Shown here: positions 7,975 to 16,275 of the stretch, piece after piece
Layout: each line of letters opens with the position of its first letter
Position numbering within the stretch: position 1 is the stretch's first letter
Assembly (NCBI GenBank): GCA_040400005.1
Contig: JBBARC010000048.1
Location: 1-25,542, forward strand
DNA: 25,542 nt
Origin: JBBARC01 sp040400005
GTDB lineage: Bacteria; Pseudomonadota; Alphaproteobacteria; Acetobacterales; Acetobacteraceae
Direction of reading: 5' to 3'
Translations under genes and position numbers: made by a program
The notes under the pieces: generated by a model
What the model saw: the letters and a program-made list of their open reading frames with translations, nothing else
Told to the model about the DNA's origin: nothing
Databases searched by the model: none

Positions 7975-8370
7975 ATGGCTAGTTCGTTTCTGCACACCAT
8001 GCTGCGGGTGTTTGATCTTGATCGCAGCATTGCGTTTTACCGGGATTTGCTCGGCATGACCGAGCTGCGCCGCCGTGAAGTGGCGCCTGGGCGCTATACG
8101 CTGGTGTTTATGGGCTATGCCAGCAATGCGGATGGGCAGGCGGAGTTGGAGCTGACGCATAATTGGGATCAGGCCGCACCGTATGATTTGGGCACGGCGT
8201 TTGGCCATTTGGCGCTGGGCGTGCCCGATGTGGCGGTTGCCTGCAACGCGGTGCGCGCCGGTGGCGGCACGGTGACGCGTGAGGCAGGACCAGTGCAGTT
8301 TGGCACCACGGTGATTGCCTTTGTGCAAGACCCCGACGGCTATAAAATTGAATTGATCGAGCGCGCGTAA
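7975..8370 (+). CDS. gloA: Lactoylglutathione lyase (glyoxalase I)
   Basis: Glyoxalase I converts the methylglyoxal-glutathione hemithioacetal to S-lactoylglutathione. The 131-aa product has the compact bacterial form: LHTMLRVFDLDRSIAFY at the N-terminus, ELELTHNWD in the middle, and IAFVQDPDGYKIELIER at the end. The four metal ligands fit the family: H7, E59, H78 and E126. The short form without the extra loops suggests the Ni/Co-type enzyme. The ATG at 7975 is preceded by GGAG at 7962-7965, which decides the start over a TTG at 7960. It sits between lpxI and ycjX with no functional link to either. Confidence 0.95.
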   Translation: MASSFLHTMLRVFDLDRSIAFYRDLLGMTELRRREVAPGRYTLVFMGYASNADGQAELELTHNWDQAAPYDLGTAFGHLALGVPDVAVACNAVRAGGGTVTREAGPVQFGTTVIAFVQDPDGYKIELIERA

Positions 8371-8382
8371 GGCGCGGCGGCC

Positions 8383-9759
8383 GTGGCAGAGGCTGCCGAT
8401 CCGCTGACACTTGCCGGCGATGCGGCGCGGCGGCTGGCGTTTTCGCTGCTGCCGCGGGTGTTGAATGGCGCGATTGATGCGGCGCGGTTTTTTGCTGATG
8501 GCACGGTGCGGATTGGCGTGACCGGACTTTCGCGGGCAGGTAAAACCGCGTTTTTAACGTCGGTTGCGGCTAATCTTTTGGCGCGCCAAAATCCGCGGTT
8601 TACCCTGGCACCGATGGGGGCGGGGGATGTTGCGCGGTTTGATCACCCGGCGCATTTGGCGGCGCTGGCGGCTGATCCACCGGCCTGGCCGGCGCGCACC
8701 GATACGGTGTCTGTGCTGGCGTTAAACGTGTTGCAGGATCGCGGGGCGGTGTTGCCGGCGCGCAAATTGCGCTTGGAGTTTTTGGATTATCCCGGCGAAT
8801 GGCTGCTGGATTTGCCTTTGCTTACCCAAAGTTTTGCGCAATGGTCGGCGCAGATGCTGCAACGATTGGAAGCGCCGGCGCTGGCACCGTTCGCGCGGGA
8901 TTTTTTGGCGTTCGCCAAAGGGTTGCCGCACAATGCCGGGGCTGATGAAAAATTGGCCGAGGCCGGTTTTGGTTTGTATCGCACCTGTTTGCAGGGCTGC
9001 CGTGAGGCCGGGTTTTCGTATTTGCAGCCGGGGCGGCATTTAATGCCGGCACCGGGGGCGCAACCACCGTGGGTTGCCTTTTTTCCGCATACTGGCACGG
9101 GCGGGTTACAGAATTTACTGGCCGATCGGTATGGCGCGTATAGAGATGCGGTGCGCCGCGATTTGGCATCACCCATGTTTGCCGATGTTGATCGGTTAAT
9201 TGTGCTGGCTGATGTGTTGTCGGCGCTGCATGGTGGCAAAGCGGCATTTGATGATGCGCATGCAGCGCTGACTGCTGCGGCAAGCTCGCTGCGCTTTCAG
9301 TTTGATTGGTGGGGGGCGATAGCGGCGATCAGCCAATTGCGCCGGCCGCCGCGGGTGATATCGCGCATCGCGTTTGCCGCCACCAAAGCGGATCATGTGG
9401 GCGAACGCCAGCGCGGCAATTTGAAAAACCTGATGGCGGCGATGGCGCCGATGCCAGCGGGCGATATCAATGCGGCCTATTTCGCCATCGCATCGGTGCG
9501 TTGTACGGAAGATTTTGTGCGCAGTTTGCAGGGGCGGCCGGTATCGGCAGTGCGCGGCATGATTGCCGGGCAGCCATTGATGCAGTCGTCGTTTCCTGGC
9601 GAAGTGCCGGATTTACCGCCCGATGGTGGGTTTTGGCAGCATCCGTTTTTATCCTTGCCGGATTTTTTGCCGATGCGGTTACCGGAGGGCGGGCGGTTGG
9701 GGGTGCCGAATATCGATATCGATAAACTATTGAGCTTTGTGCTGGCGGATATAGTGTGA
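8383..9759 (+). CDS. ycjX: YcjX-like P-loop GTPase (DUF463 family)
   Basis: A 458-aa nucleotide-binding protein of the YcjX family, whose cellular role is not established although it is often linked to envelope stress. The Walker A motif is in VTGLSRAGKTAFLTS (about 46-60). Further family features are LRLEFLDYPGEWLLDLP (a switch/Walker B-like region), PRVISRIAFAATKADHV (carrying the TKAD base-specificity motif) and a C-terminal PNIDIDKLLSFVLADIV. The start is GTG at 8383, 12 nt after the gloA stop. The stop overlaps the GTG start of the ycjF-like gene (GTGA), the usual YcjX-YcjF pairing. Confidence 0.92.
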   Translation: MAEAADPLTLAGDAARRLAFSLLPRVLNGAIDAARFFADGTVRIGVTGLSRAGKTAFLTSVAANLLARQNPRFTLAPMGAGDVARFDHPAHLAALAADPPAWPARTDTVSVLALNVLQDRGAVLPARKLRLEFLDYPGEWLLDLPLLTQSFAQWSAQMLQRLEAPALAPFARDFLAFAKGLPHNAGADEKLAEAGFGLYRTCLQGCREAGFSYLQPGRHLMPAPGAQPPWVAFFPHTGTGGLQNLLADRYGAYRDAVRRDLASPMFADVDRLIVLADVLSALHGGKAAFDDAHAALTAAASSLRFQFDWWGAIAAISQLRRPPRVISRIAFAATKADHVGERQRGNLKNLMAAMAPMPAGDINAAYFAIASVRCTEDFVRSLQGRPVSAVRGMIAGQPLMQSSFPGEVPDLPPDGGFWQHPFLSLPDFLPMRLPEGGRLGVPNIDIDKLLSFVLADIV

Positions 9760-10613
9760 GCGATGATCGCATAACCCCGTGGCTAGAGGCCGACGCGCTG
9801 CCGGCGGTGCGATTGCAGGCGGTGATGGTGCCGCCTGATGCGCCTCCTAAACGGCGCATGCACGTGGCAACCCTGATTGGTGGCGGTTTGTGTGTGCTGG
9901 TGGTGGGGCTTGGCAGTATTTCGATTGCCGATTTTGTCGTCGATCAGTTTGCCCGCTCGGCGGCATTGGGCGGGGTAACGGCGGCCATTGCACTTGCCGG
10001 TGGTGGCATGGTGGCGCTGGGGACGTTGCGCGAAGTGTTGGGGTTGACCTCGTTGCGGTCTGTTGAGACTTTGCGCGCGGGGTTGCTGAATGCCGATCCG
10101 GTGGTGCGTGATAAAGCGGCACAACGCTGGATACGGATGTTGCCGGAAGCACCGAGCCTGCTGGAAACCACGCGAGGGTTGAACGACCCCGATGCGGTGA
10201 TTGCAGTGTTGCGAGCGGGGCCGGTGGCCGATCGGGCGGCGCGGGCCGATGGGTTGGCGCGGGGTGCGGCTATGCAGGCGGTGGCGGGGGTGGCGGCCAT
10301 GCCATCACCGGGGCTGGCCGCCGTATTTATCGCCTGGCGCGGGTTGCGGCTGATCCGCCAAATTGCCGATGTGTATGGGGTGCGGCCTGGGTTTTTGGCG
10401 AGTATGGGGCTGGTACGGCGCACCGCCATTGCTGCCGGCAGTGTGGCCGGGGCTGAAATTGCCACCAACGCGGCGGCGCACGCGTTGCTGTCGAATGCGA
10501 TGTTGCAGCATGTGGCGGGCGACATGGCGGGGGCGGGGTTGGCGGCGCGGCGTATGCTGGTGCTGGGCCGGGCTGCCGCCGATGCGTGCAGCCCGCTGCC
10601 GCGCGAGGGCTAG
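9756..10613 (+). CDS. YcjF-like membrane protein (DUF697/TIGR01620)
   Basis: A 285-aa membrane protein, partner of YcjX by family and by a 4-nt overlap. After a polar N-terminus with a Pro/Lys/Arg patch (PPDAPPKRRMH), two hydrophobic segments follow (ATLIGGGLCVLVVGLGSISIADF at about 38-60; GGVTAAIALAGGGMVALG at about 71-88). The C-terminal half is the DUF697-type region with Ala/Gly-rich helices (AAVFIAWRGLRLIRQIADVYG ... RTAIAAGSVAGAEIA). The exact function is unknown. Its stop (TAG, 10611-10613) shares the palindrome CTAG with the stop of the convergent gene, so the two coding regions overlap by 4 nt tail to tail. Confidence 0.88.
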   Translation: MSDDRITPWLEADALPAVRLQAVMVPPDAPPKRRMHVATLIGGGLCVLVVGLGSISIADFVVDQFARSAALGGVTAAIALAGGGMVALGTLREVLGLTSLRSVETLRAGLLNADPVVRDKAAQRWIRMLPEAPSLLETTRGLNDPDAVIAVLRAGPVADRAARADGLARGAAMQAVAGVAAMPSPGLAAVFIAWRGLRLIRQIADVYGVRPGFLASMGLVRRTAIAAGSVAGAEIATNAAAHALLSNAMLQHVAGDMAGAGLAARRMLVLGRAAADACSPLPREG

Positions 10614-11779
10614 GTTTGCTTGCCGGCAGGCCGGCGGAGCAGCGTGAACAGGTAAAACGCAAACACCAATGGCGTGATCACACCTGGCGGTAGCAGGAAC
10701 GCCGGGTTGATCAGCGTGGTGAGCCACAGCAACGCGGCTGCCAGCGCCTCGTGTTTGGCGAAGGGCCTGGTGAGGCCGTTGAGCAGGGTAAGCATGGCGG
10801 CGATGCCGACAAACACCGCATCGTACGGGGCGACGTGGGGGGCGGCCAAAATAGCTGCGACCAAAAACACCGATAGGCGCACAGTGTTTGGGTAAGGATT
10901 GCGAAACGCGTGCCATACGGAGGTTGCGGCCAATCCACCGGCGGCCCATTGGGCGGCGGTGGCTATGCCGTGGGTGGCGCCCAAAACCCGGGCATCGGCA
11001 TAGACACTTTGGCCGTACATGCGGCCGGCTTCGATCCAGGTATGAAAAGCCGCATCACCGCTGAGCATGAGGGTGAGCCAGGCCTGCCAAAGTGCCAATC
11101 CGCCGATCGGCAGGCTGAGCAGGCCGAGCAAAACGCCGCTAGTGGCAACACCGAAAATGGCGCGCCAGTGGCGGCCGGCGAGCAAGGCCACTGGCACCAT
11201 AAGGGCCAGTTGCGGTTTGAGGCCGAGCACGCCGAGCAGCAGGCCGGCCACAAACGGGCGGCTGGGCAGTAGAAAAAACCCTGCCAGAATAAGGGTTGCA
11301 TTCAAAAAACTATTTTGGCCGGCGCCGATGGCATAGGCGGTGGCCGGGCATACAATGACACCGCCGATGAGTAGTGCGCGGGATTGCGCATCGCGCGCCC
11401 ACAAAGTGAGGGTGGCAATCATCGCGGCGAGTGTGCCGCCGGTAAACACCAGGTAGGCGGCACCGTAGCTGAGCAGGCCGAGGGGCATGGCGATGAGCAA
11501 CATCGGTGGTGGATACACCCACGGATGAAACACAATGTTGGCGCGCAGCCAATCGGCGTGGGTGCGGTTGAGTTCCGCGGTAAAGCGGGCGCCATCGAGC
11601 AGCAAGGCGATATCCCCACGTGCCATGACGTGGGCTGCCGTGTGAAACACCATCAAATCCTGGCCGGGGGTTGGCCAGAACAGGATTGCGAAAAAATACC
11701 AGCCGGTGGCGCCAAAGATGGCCAGGGCCAGCATGATCATGCGCAACTGATCGCGCGCGCTGACGGCCGGGCCAGGCAT
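10610..11779 (-). CDS. GT87-type polytopic membrane glycosyltransferase (DUF2029)
   Basis: A 389-aa integral membrane protein with about ten hydrophobic segments. After the first transmembrane helix (LALAIFGATGWYFFAILFW) comes a periplasmic loop with GQDLMVFHTAAHVMARGD, the acidic loop where GT-C enzymes keep their catalytic aspartate. NIVFHPWVYPPPMLL and LGLKPQLALMVPVALLAGR are typical of GT87. Family members use polyprenyl-phosphate sugars on the outer face of the inner membrane. Here the neighbouring genes predict polyprenyl-phosphoryl-D-arabinose as donor, so an arabinofuranosyltransferase role is inferred. The acceptor is unknown. The ATG overlaps the dprE2 stop by one base (TAATG). It is the last gene of the nine-gene chain. 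Confidence 0.82.
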   Translation of the reverse strand: MPGPAVSARDQLRMIMLALAIFGATGWYFFAILFWPTPGQDLMVFHTAAHVMARGDIALLLDGARFTAELNRTHADWLRANIVFHPWVYPPPMLLIAMPLGLLSYGAAYLVFTGGTLAAMIATLTLWARDAQSRALLIGGVIVCPATAYAIGAGQNSFLNATLILAGFFLLPSRPFVAGLLLGVLGLKPQLALMVPVALLAGRHWRAIFGVATSGVLLGLLSLPIGGLALWQAWLTLMLSGDAAFHTWIEAGRMYGQSVYADARVLGATHGIATAAQWAAGGLAATSVWHAFRNPYPNTVRLSVFLVAAILAAPHVAPYDAVFVGIAAMLTLLNGLTRPFAKHEALAAALLWLTTLINPAFLLPPGVITPLVFAFYLFTLLRRPAGKQT

Positions 11780-12522
11780 TAGATTTTTAGGCGCATAAAA
11801 ATGCGTTCAGGGATGTGTTGAATGATCAGCATGATGTAACGCCAGAACCACGGCACGTAGATGATCGGGCGGCGGCGTTTGGCGGCGTGCAGCATGGCGC
11901 TGGCGGCATCTTCTGGGCTTGCCACAAGAAACAACCCCGGCAAACCCCAAGTCATGGCGGTATCAACAAAGCCCGGTTTCACCGTGAGCACGTGCACGCC
12001 GGCGCGCCCTAGGCGATTGCGTAAACCCGCAAGGTAGGTGTGAAACCCTGCTTTGGCCGCGCCATACACGTAGTTTGGCAAACGGCCGCGATCACCGGCG
12101 ACCGACCCGACGCCGATGATGCAACCGGCGCGGCGTTTTTCCAAAATGGGCGCCAGCATATGCAAGGTGACGGCGGCGCTGGTGAAGGTGGCATTGATGC
12201 AGGCCAGGGCCAGATTGGGATCGGCGTCTATCGCGCTTTGCGGCGGCATCAGGCCGAACAGAACGGCGACGTTAATGATGCCGGGGGTTGCTTCGGCCAA
12301 GGTTACCAAGGCGGCGCGATCATTGGGATTATCGGCATCGAAGGACAGAGGCGTTGCGGTGACATCGGTGCAGGCGGTGATGTCGGCTATGTTGCGGGCG
12401 AGATCATCGCCATCGCGCCCGGCGAGCACCACATCGCAGCCACTGCTTGCCACTTGGCGCGCCATGGCACGGGCAATGGCGGAGGAGGCGCCGAGGATAA
12501 ACCAGGTTTCGCGCACGCTCAT
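11779..12522 (-). CDS. dprE2: DprE2-like decaprenylphosphoryl-2-keto-ribose reductase (SDR)
   Basis: A 247-aa short-chain dehydrogenase/reductase. DprE2 reduces the 2-keto intermediate made by DprE1, using NAD(P)H, to give polyprenyl-phosphoryl-D-arabinofuranose. Visible motifs are the glycine-rich dinucleotide loop FILGASSAIA (8-17), active-site S140 in GVGSVAGD, Y153 and K157 (YGAAK), and VKPGFVDTAM. The C-terminus (PWFWRYIMLIIQHIP, then ERIFMRLK) is amphipathic or hydrophobic, as in other DprE2 proteins, and suggests membrane association. The ATG overlaps the dprE1 stop (ATGA). SDR enzymes are a broad family, so specificity rests largely on the adjacent dprE1 and on the C-terminal tail. 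Confidence 0.9.
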   Translation of the reverse strand: MSVRETWFILGASSAIARAMARQVASSGCDVVLAGRDGDDLARNIADITACTDVTATPLSFDADNPNDRAALVTLAEATPGIINVAVLFGLMPPQSAIDADPNLALACINATFTSAAVTLHMLAPILEKRRAGCIIGVGSVAGDRGRLPNYVYGAAKAGFHTYLAGLRNRLGRAGVHVLTVKPGFVDTAMTWGLPGLFLVASPEDAASAMLHAAKRRRPIIYVPWFWRYIMLIIQHIPERIFMRLKI

Positions 12523-13853
12523 CGGCTGATCCTGAGGCGGCGGGACATGTCGGATGCCATACGGCCGGCGGGGTCGATATCGGCTAGCACATCGCGCAAG
12601 GCCGGCAGATCGGGATACATGCCCTGAAATTCTTCCGCCGTGAGCAGGGAATCTTTGGCGAGATAAACCCTGCCGCCGTGTGTGCGGGTGCAGGCGACCA
12701 GGCGGTGGTGCAAATCGGCGATGCCGGCAAAATGGGGGAAATCGAGCGCCAGCGTGTAGCCAGGTTCGGGGAACGACAGGTACCCGCCACTGCCGGCGCC
12801 CAGGCGTTTGAGCACGGCGAGGAACGAGGCCTGGCCCGATCCGGTGACAATTTCCATCAGCGCGCGCAGGGATGTTTCACCGTTGGCAAACGGCACCACG
12901 CATTGAAACTGGTGAAAGCCGCGCTTGCCATAAATGCGGTTCCAGCCGGTGATGGCATCGAGCGGGTAGAGAAAGCGGCCGAGATGCACCGCTTGTTCGC
13001 GCGGCGTGTCCGGCACACGGCGAAAATAGAGTTCGTTAAACGCTTTGATGGATATGGGGTTTAACGCAAGCCCAGGAAAATCGATCGGCACGGTTGGCCC
13101 GCGTTTGGGCGCGCGCGCGGCAGAGCTTGCGATGGGTTCGGCGGTTTCGACACTGCCGCGGCCCAACGCTGCACCGCGGGCGGTGGCATCGATCCAGCCG
13201 ACCGAATAGGTGGCGGTTTGGGCATCGGCCAGGCGCGCCAGAAACGCGTTGAGATCGGGCACGCGGGTGGTGCGCACGCGCACATCGCTGCCCTGCACAC
13301 GCACCATGCGAAACGCGATGCGGGTTAAAATGCCGGTGAGGCCGATGCCGCCGATTGTTGCGGCAAACAGGGCAGGATCGCTTTGCGGCGTGATGGTACG
13401 CTGCACGCCGCTGGGCAGCAGCAGATCCAGTTCTGTCACATGGGTGCCAAAGCTGCCGGCATGTTCGTGGTTTTTGCCGTGCACATCGTTGGCAACAGCG
13501 CCGCCGATGGTGGCAAAGCCAGTGCCGGGGCTGACCGGGGCGGCAAACCCGCGCGGCAAGAAATCTTGCAGCAGGCGGCGCAAAGTCACCCCCGGTTCGA
13601 CCTGAATAATGCCGCTATCACGATCAAAACCCAGCACGCGATCAAGCCGCGCGGTGATTAACGTGCGGCCGGCGCTGTTTAGCCCGCAATCGCCGTAGGA
13701 TCGGCCGGCGCCAAAGGCGATGAGCGATTGGCCATCGTGCCGATCCCGCGCCGCGGCCAGGGCTTCGTGCATGCGTTCGGGGCGGGCGGCGAGCGATTGC
13801 GCGCGGGCATTGCGGCCCCAGCCTTGCAGGGGGATTTTGGCCCATACGGTCAT
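12519..13853 (-). CDS. dprE1: DprE1-like decaprenylphosphoryl-beta-D-ribose 2-oxidase
   Basis: A 444-aa FAD-linked oxidoreductase of the VAO/PCMH fold that oxidises the 2-OH of polyprenyl-phosphoryl-D-ribose. N-terminal FAD-binding motifs are AFGAGRSYGDCGLN (46-59) and APVSPGTGFATIGGAVANDV, then HGKNHEHAGSFGTHV. The C-terminal substrate domain includes IYGKRGFHQFQCVVPF and VYLAKDSLLTAEEF. K400 corresponds to the essential Lys418 of the Mycobacterium tuberculosis enzyme. At the same offset of 18, residue 369 in PGYTLALDFP is Ala where that enzyme has Cys387, the benzothiazinone target. The ATG overlaps the preceding gene's stop (ATGA), and its own stop overlaps dprE2. Confidence 0.94.
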   Translation of the reverse strand: MTVWAKIPLQGWGRNARAQSLAARPERMHEALAAARDRHDGQSLIAFGAGRSYGDCGLNSAGRTLITARLDRVLGFDRDSGIIQVEPGVTLRRLLQDFLPRGFAAPVSPGTGFATIGGAVANDVHGKNHEHAGSFGTHVTELDLLLPSGVQRTITPQSDPALFAATIGGIGLTGILTRIAFRMVRVQGSDVRVRTTRVPDLNAFLARLADAQTATYSVGWIDATARGAALGRGSVETAEPIASSAARAPKRGPTVPIDFPGLALNPISIKAFNELYFRRVPDTPREQAVHLGRFLYPLDAITGWNRIYGKRGFHQFQCVVPFANGETSLRALMEIVTGSGQASFLAVLKRLGAGSGGYLSFPEPGYTLALDFPHFAGIADLHHRLVACTRTHGGRVYLAKDSLLTAEEFQGMYPDLPALRDVLADIDPAGRMASDMSRRLRISR

Positions 13854-14845
13854 GATGCAAGGCCTTTTGCGCTAACACGAATAGCCACTGGCAGGGCGAT
13901 GGCGCCCAGGGCCACGGCAAACCACAGGGTGGTGACGCGCACAATGGCGGTGGCAACTATGGCCTGGCCGGTTGGCACGCCGGAGACATGTAAAAGCCCG
14001 ATCATGGTGGCTTCCGTGCTGCCCAAGCCGCCCGGCAAAAACGACAGGGCGCCGACGATCATGCCAAAGGCAAAGATAAAAATGGCGGTCATCAGCGGCA
14101 GGGTTACGTTTAATGTTTGCAACAACAGATGCAAACTAACGCCTTCAGCAAACCAGCCGCATACGCCCAAAGCCAAGGAAAGTGCCAGCACCCGGGGATG
14201 GGCGAAATTGCGCAACGGCCGGATCATGTGGCGCAGAGTTACAAAAAATCGCGGTGCGCGGCCGGTGATGCGGTAGGCCAATCCCACGCCCCAAACCAGC
14301 AAACTTGGATAAAAGCTGACCAGCGTTACCCCAGCAACCACGGCAAAGGCGCTGATCGACACACTAAGATAAGCCGACAGCCAGCCCACCGAAAGGGCGG
14401 CGACCAAAGCCATGGATTGCGCGTCCGATAGCCGATCGGCGAACAGCAAGGCGGTGGTATCGCGGTAGCGCAGACCGTGGCCGCGATTGAGCAACCACAG
14501 GCGCACCGCTTCACCCAATTTACCGGGTGTTGTGGTCATGGCGAAACCGGCGACATAGTATAGCGCATTGCGTAACGGCGGCACGTGCAGGCCGAGCGTT
14601 TGGGTAAACAGGGTCCAGCGCAGCATGCGTAGCAGGTAGTTGGTGGCGGATAACGCCAGCATGGCTGGTATAATTGCCGGGTTGACCGATTTTAGCGCGG
14701 CGATTGCCGCCGGGCCGGACGCTGCAAACGCCAAACCTGCAAAAACCAGCACAAAAAAGATCGCACCCAGGGCTACACTTGCTTCAAGCCGGCGGACCCG
14801 GCTTTTGGTAAAATTGGGGGCCGCGGTGATCGCCGGGGTTATCAT
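13850..14845 (-). CDS. Flippase-like membrane protein (LPG synthase TM / UPF0104 family)
   Basis: A 331-aa polytopic protein with about eight hydrophobic segments. Family marks are RWTLFTQTLGLHVPPLRNALYY near residues 76-97, FAMTTTPGKLGEAVRLWLL (about 101-119), and SFLPGGLGSTEATMIGLL (about 268-285). The last is the signature loop of the lysylphosphatidylglycerol-synthase transmembrane domain. No LPG-synthase catalytic domain is attached. Such stand-alone domains are often proposed to move or handle lipid-linked intermediates, but this is not settled. Lying between the HAD-UbiA fusion and dprE1, it is a reasonable candidate for flipping the polyprenyl-phosphoryl-arabinose donor. The start overlaps the UbiA gene by 4 nt (ATGA). 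Confidence 0.84.
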   Translation of the reverse strand: MITPAITAAPNFTKSRVRRLEASVALGAIFFVLVFAGLAFAASGPAAIAALKSVNPAIIPAMLALSATNYLLRMLRWTLFTQTLGLHVPPLRNALYYVAGFAMTTTPGKLGEAVRLWLLNRGHGLRYRDTTALLFADRLSDAQSMALVAALSVGWLSAYLSVSISAFAVVAGVTLVSFYPSLLVWGVGLAYRITGRAPRFFVTLRHMIRPLRNFAHPRVLALSLALGVCGWFAEGVSLHLLLQTLNVTLPLMTAIFIFAFGMIVGALSFLPGGLGSTEATMIGLLHVSGVPTGQAIVATAIVRVTTLWFAVALGAIALPVAIRVSAKGLAS

Positions 14846-16275
14846 AGCAAACCCGCGATGATGACACAGATTGAGGCCGCGCCAACCAGCAAACTGCCGC
14901 GATCACGCAGGGCGAACACCACGGGATCATCGTTCATTTCGCCGCGATGGGCCAGCATCAGCACGCGGCTGATCCAGAATAGCAGGATGGGGCACAGCGC
15001 CCACAGCGCCAGCGGATGGCGGTACAGCGCCACCACTTCGGTGCTGTTCATGTAAAGGGCTAATACCAGCACTGCCATGTAACCACTGGCGGCGGCCATG
15101 GCGCGCAGCATGGCGAGGTCTTCTGCCAAATAGCCGCGGCCGCTGATGTGTTCGGTTTTGCCGGCGCGGGCGTAGTGGGTGAGTTCGGTCTGGCGTTTAA
15201 CAATCGCCAGGCAGTAAAACAGGAATAACGAAAACACCAGCAGCCAGGGCGAGACCACGCCGCCAATGGCGGCAGCACCTGCGAAAATGCGCAACGTATA
15301 AAGCCCCGCCAGGGTTATGACATCCCATACCATTAAACGTTTGAGGCGCAGCGAATAAGCAAGCGTTGCCACGTAATACACCAGCAGGATAGCGCAAAAC
15401 CGCAATGGCAGGGCCAAGCTTAGCGTAAGCCCGCCGCCAAATGTGGCGGCGATCATGGCCGGGGCCGCGGAAAGTTTTAGCGCACCACTGGCGAACGGAC
15501 GGTTTTTTTTGGTGGCGTGCAGGCGGTCGTGCGGCAGATCGAGTAGATCGTTCAGCACGTAAACGCTTGAGGCCAGCAAGCTAAAGGCGAAAAACGCCAA
15601 CGTGCAGGCCAGCAAGGTGGCACGATCGGTATGGTGGCCGGCCAGGGCGGGCACAAAGATAAGGAAATTTTTGGCCCATTGGTGCGGGCGCAAGGCACGC
15701 GCGATCAAACGCGCGCGGACAGACGCCGCCGGACGCTGGCCGAGCACAACGATATCGGGTTTTTGCGCACGCGCGCGGGCCAGCAAGGTGGCAGACGGCG
15801 CCACCAAAATGGCTTGCTGGGCTGCGTGCCACACCGGCAGATCGGCGGTGGAGTCGCCAATGTAATCATAACCGCCTACGCCAAAGCGGGCGATCAGGGC
15901 TGCGGTTTTATGGTTACGGGTAAGGTTGGTGTGGCCGTCTGATCCCCAAGCTTCGCTGAAAAAATCAAAATGGCCGGCAACGCTATCGGCAATGGATTGA
16001 TCCGCACCTGTTACCAGCAGCACAGGGCGGCCATCGGCGCGAGCTTGATGCGCCAAGGCCAGCACATCGTCGTTGTAAATCAAACTGCCCGGATCGATGC
16101 CCTGGTGGCGGGCGAGCCAGGCTTTGAAACCGGCGCGGCCGCGCGGGATGGCCAGGATCAGGGCAAACACCAGCCAGGGCCGCGATGCCAGCAGGCATAA
16201 CAGCGTTTCCCACATGGTGTCGGTGCGCGACAGCGTGCCATCAAGATCGATTGCGAGCGGCACGGTTGATATCAC
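14842..16275 (-). CDS. HAD phosphatase-UbiA prenyltransferase fusion (DPPR synthase-like)
   Basis: A 477-aa two-domain protein. Residues 1-185 form a HAD hydrolase: DLDGT at 10-14 (nucleophile D10, acid/base D12), VTGAD at 88-92, K123, and GDSTAD at 140-145. From about residue 195 (LRPHQWAKNFLIFVP) a UbiA prenyltransferase follows, with many membrane helices and the Mg/diphosphate motif NDLLDLPHD (242-250: N242, D243, D246, D250). The UbiA half resembles decaprenyl-phosphate 5-phosphoribosyltransferase (Rv3806c type). A natural reading is that UbiA joins PRPP to polyprenyl phosphate and the HAD domain removes the 5-phosphate to give the DprE1 substrate. That assignment is inference from domains and context. 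The GTG start overlaps the hemY stop (GTGA). Confidence 0.9.
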   Translation of the reverse strand: MISTVPLAIDLDGTLSRTDTMWETLLCLLASRPWLVFALILAIPRGRAGFKAWLARHQGIDPGSLIYNDDVLALAHQARADGRPVLLVTGADQSIADSVAGHFDFFSEAWGSDGHTNLTRNHKTAALIARFGVGGYDYIGDSTADLPVWHAAQQAILVAPSATLLARARAQKPDIVVLGQRPAASVRARLIARALRPHQWAKNFLIFVPALAGHHTDRATLLACTLAFFAFSLLASSVYVLNDLLDLPHDRLHATKKNRPFASGALKLSAAPAMIAATFGGGLTLSLALPLRFCAILLVYYVATLAYSLRLKRLMVWDVITLAGLYTLRIFAGAAAIGGVVSPWLLVFSLFLFYCLAIVKRQTELTHYARAGKTEHISGRGYLAEDLAMLRAMAAASGYMAVLVLALYMNSTEVVALYRHPLALWALCPILLFWISRVLMLAHRGEMNDDPVVFALRDRGSLLVGAASICVIIAGLL

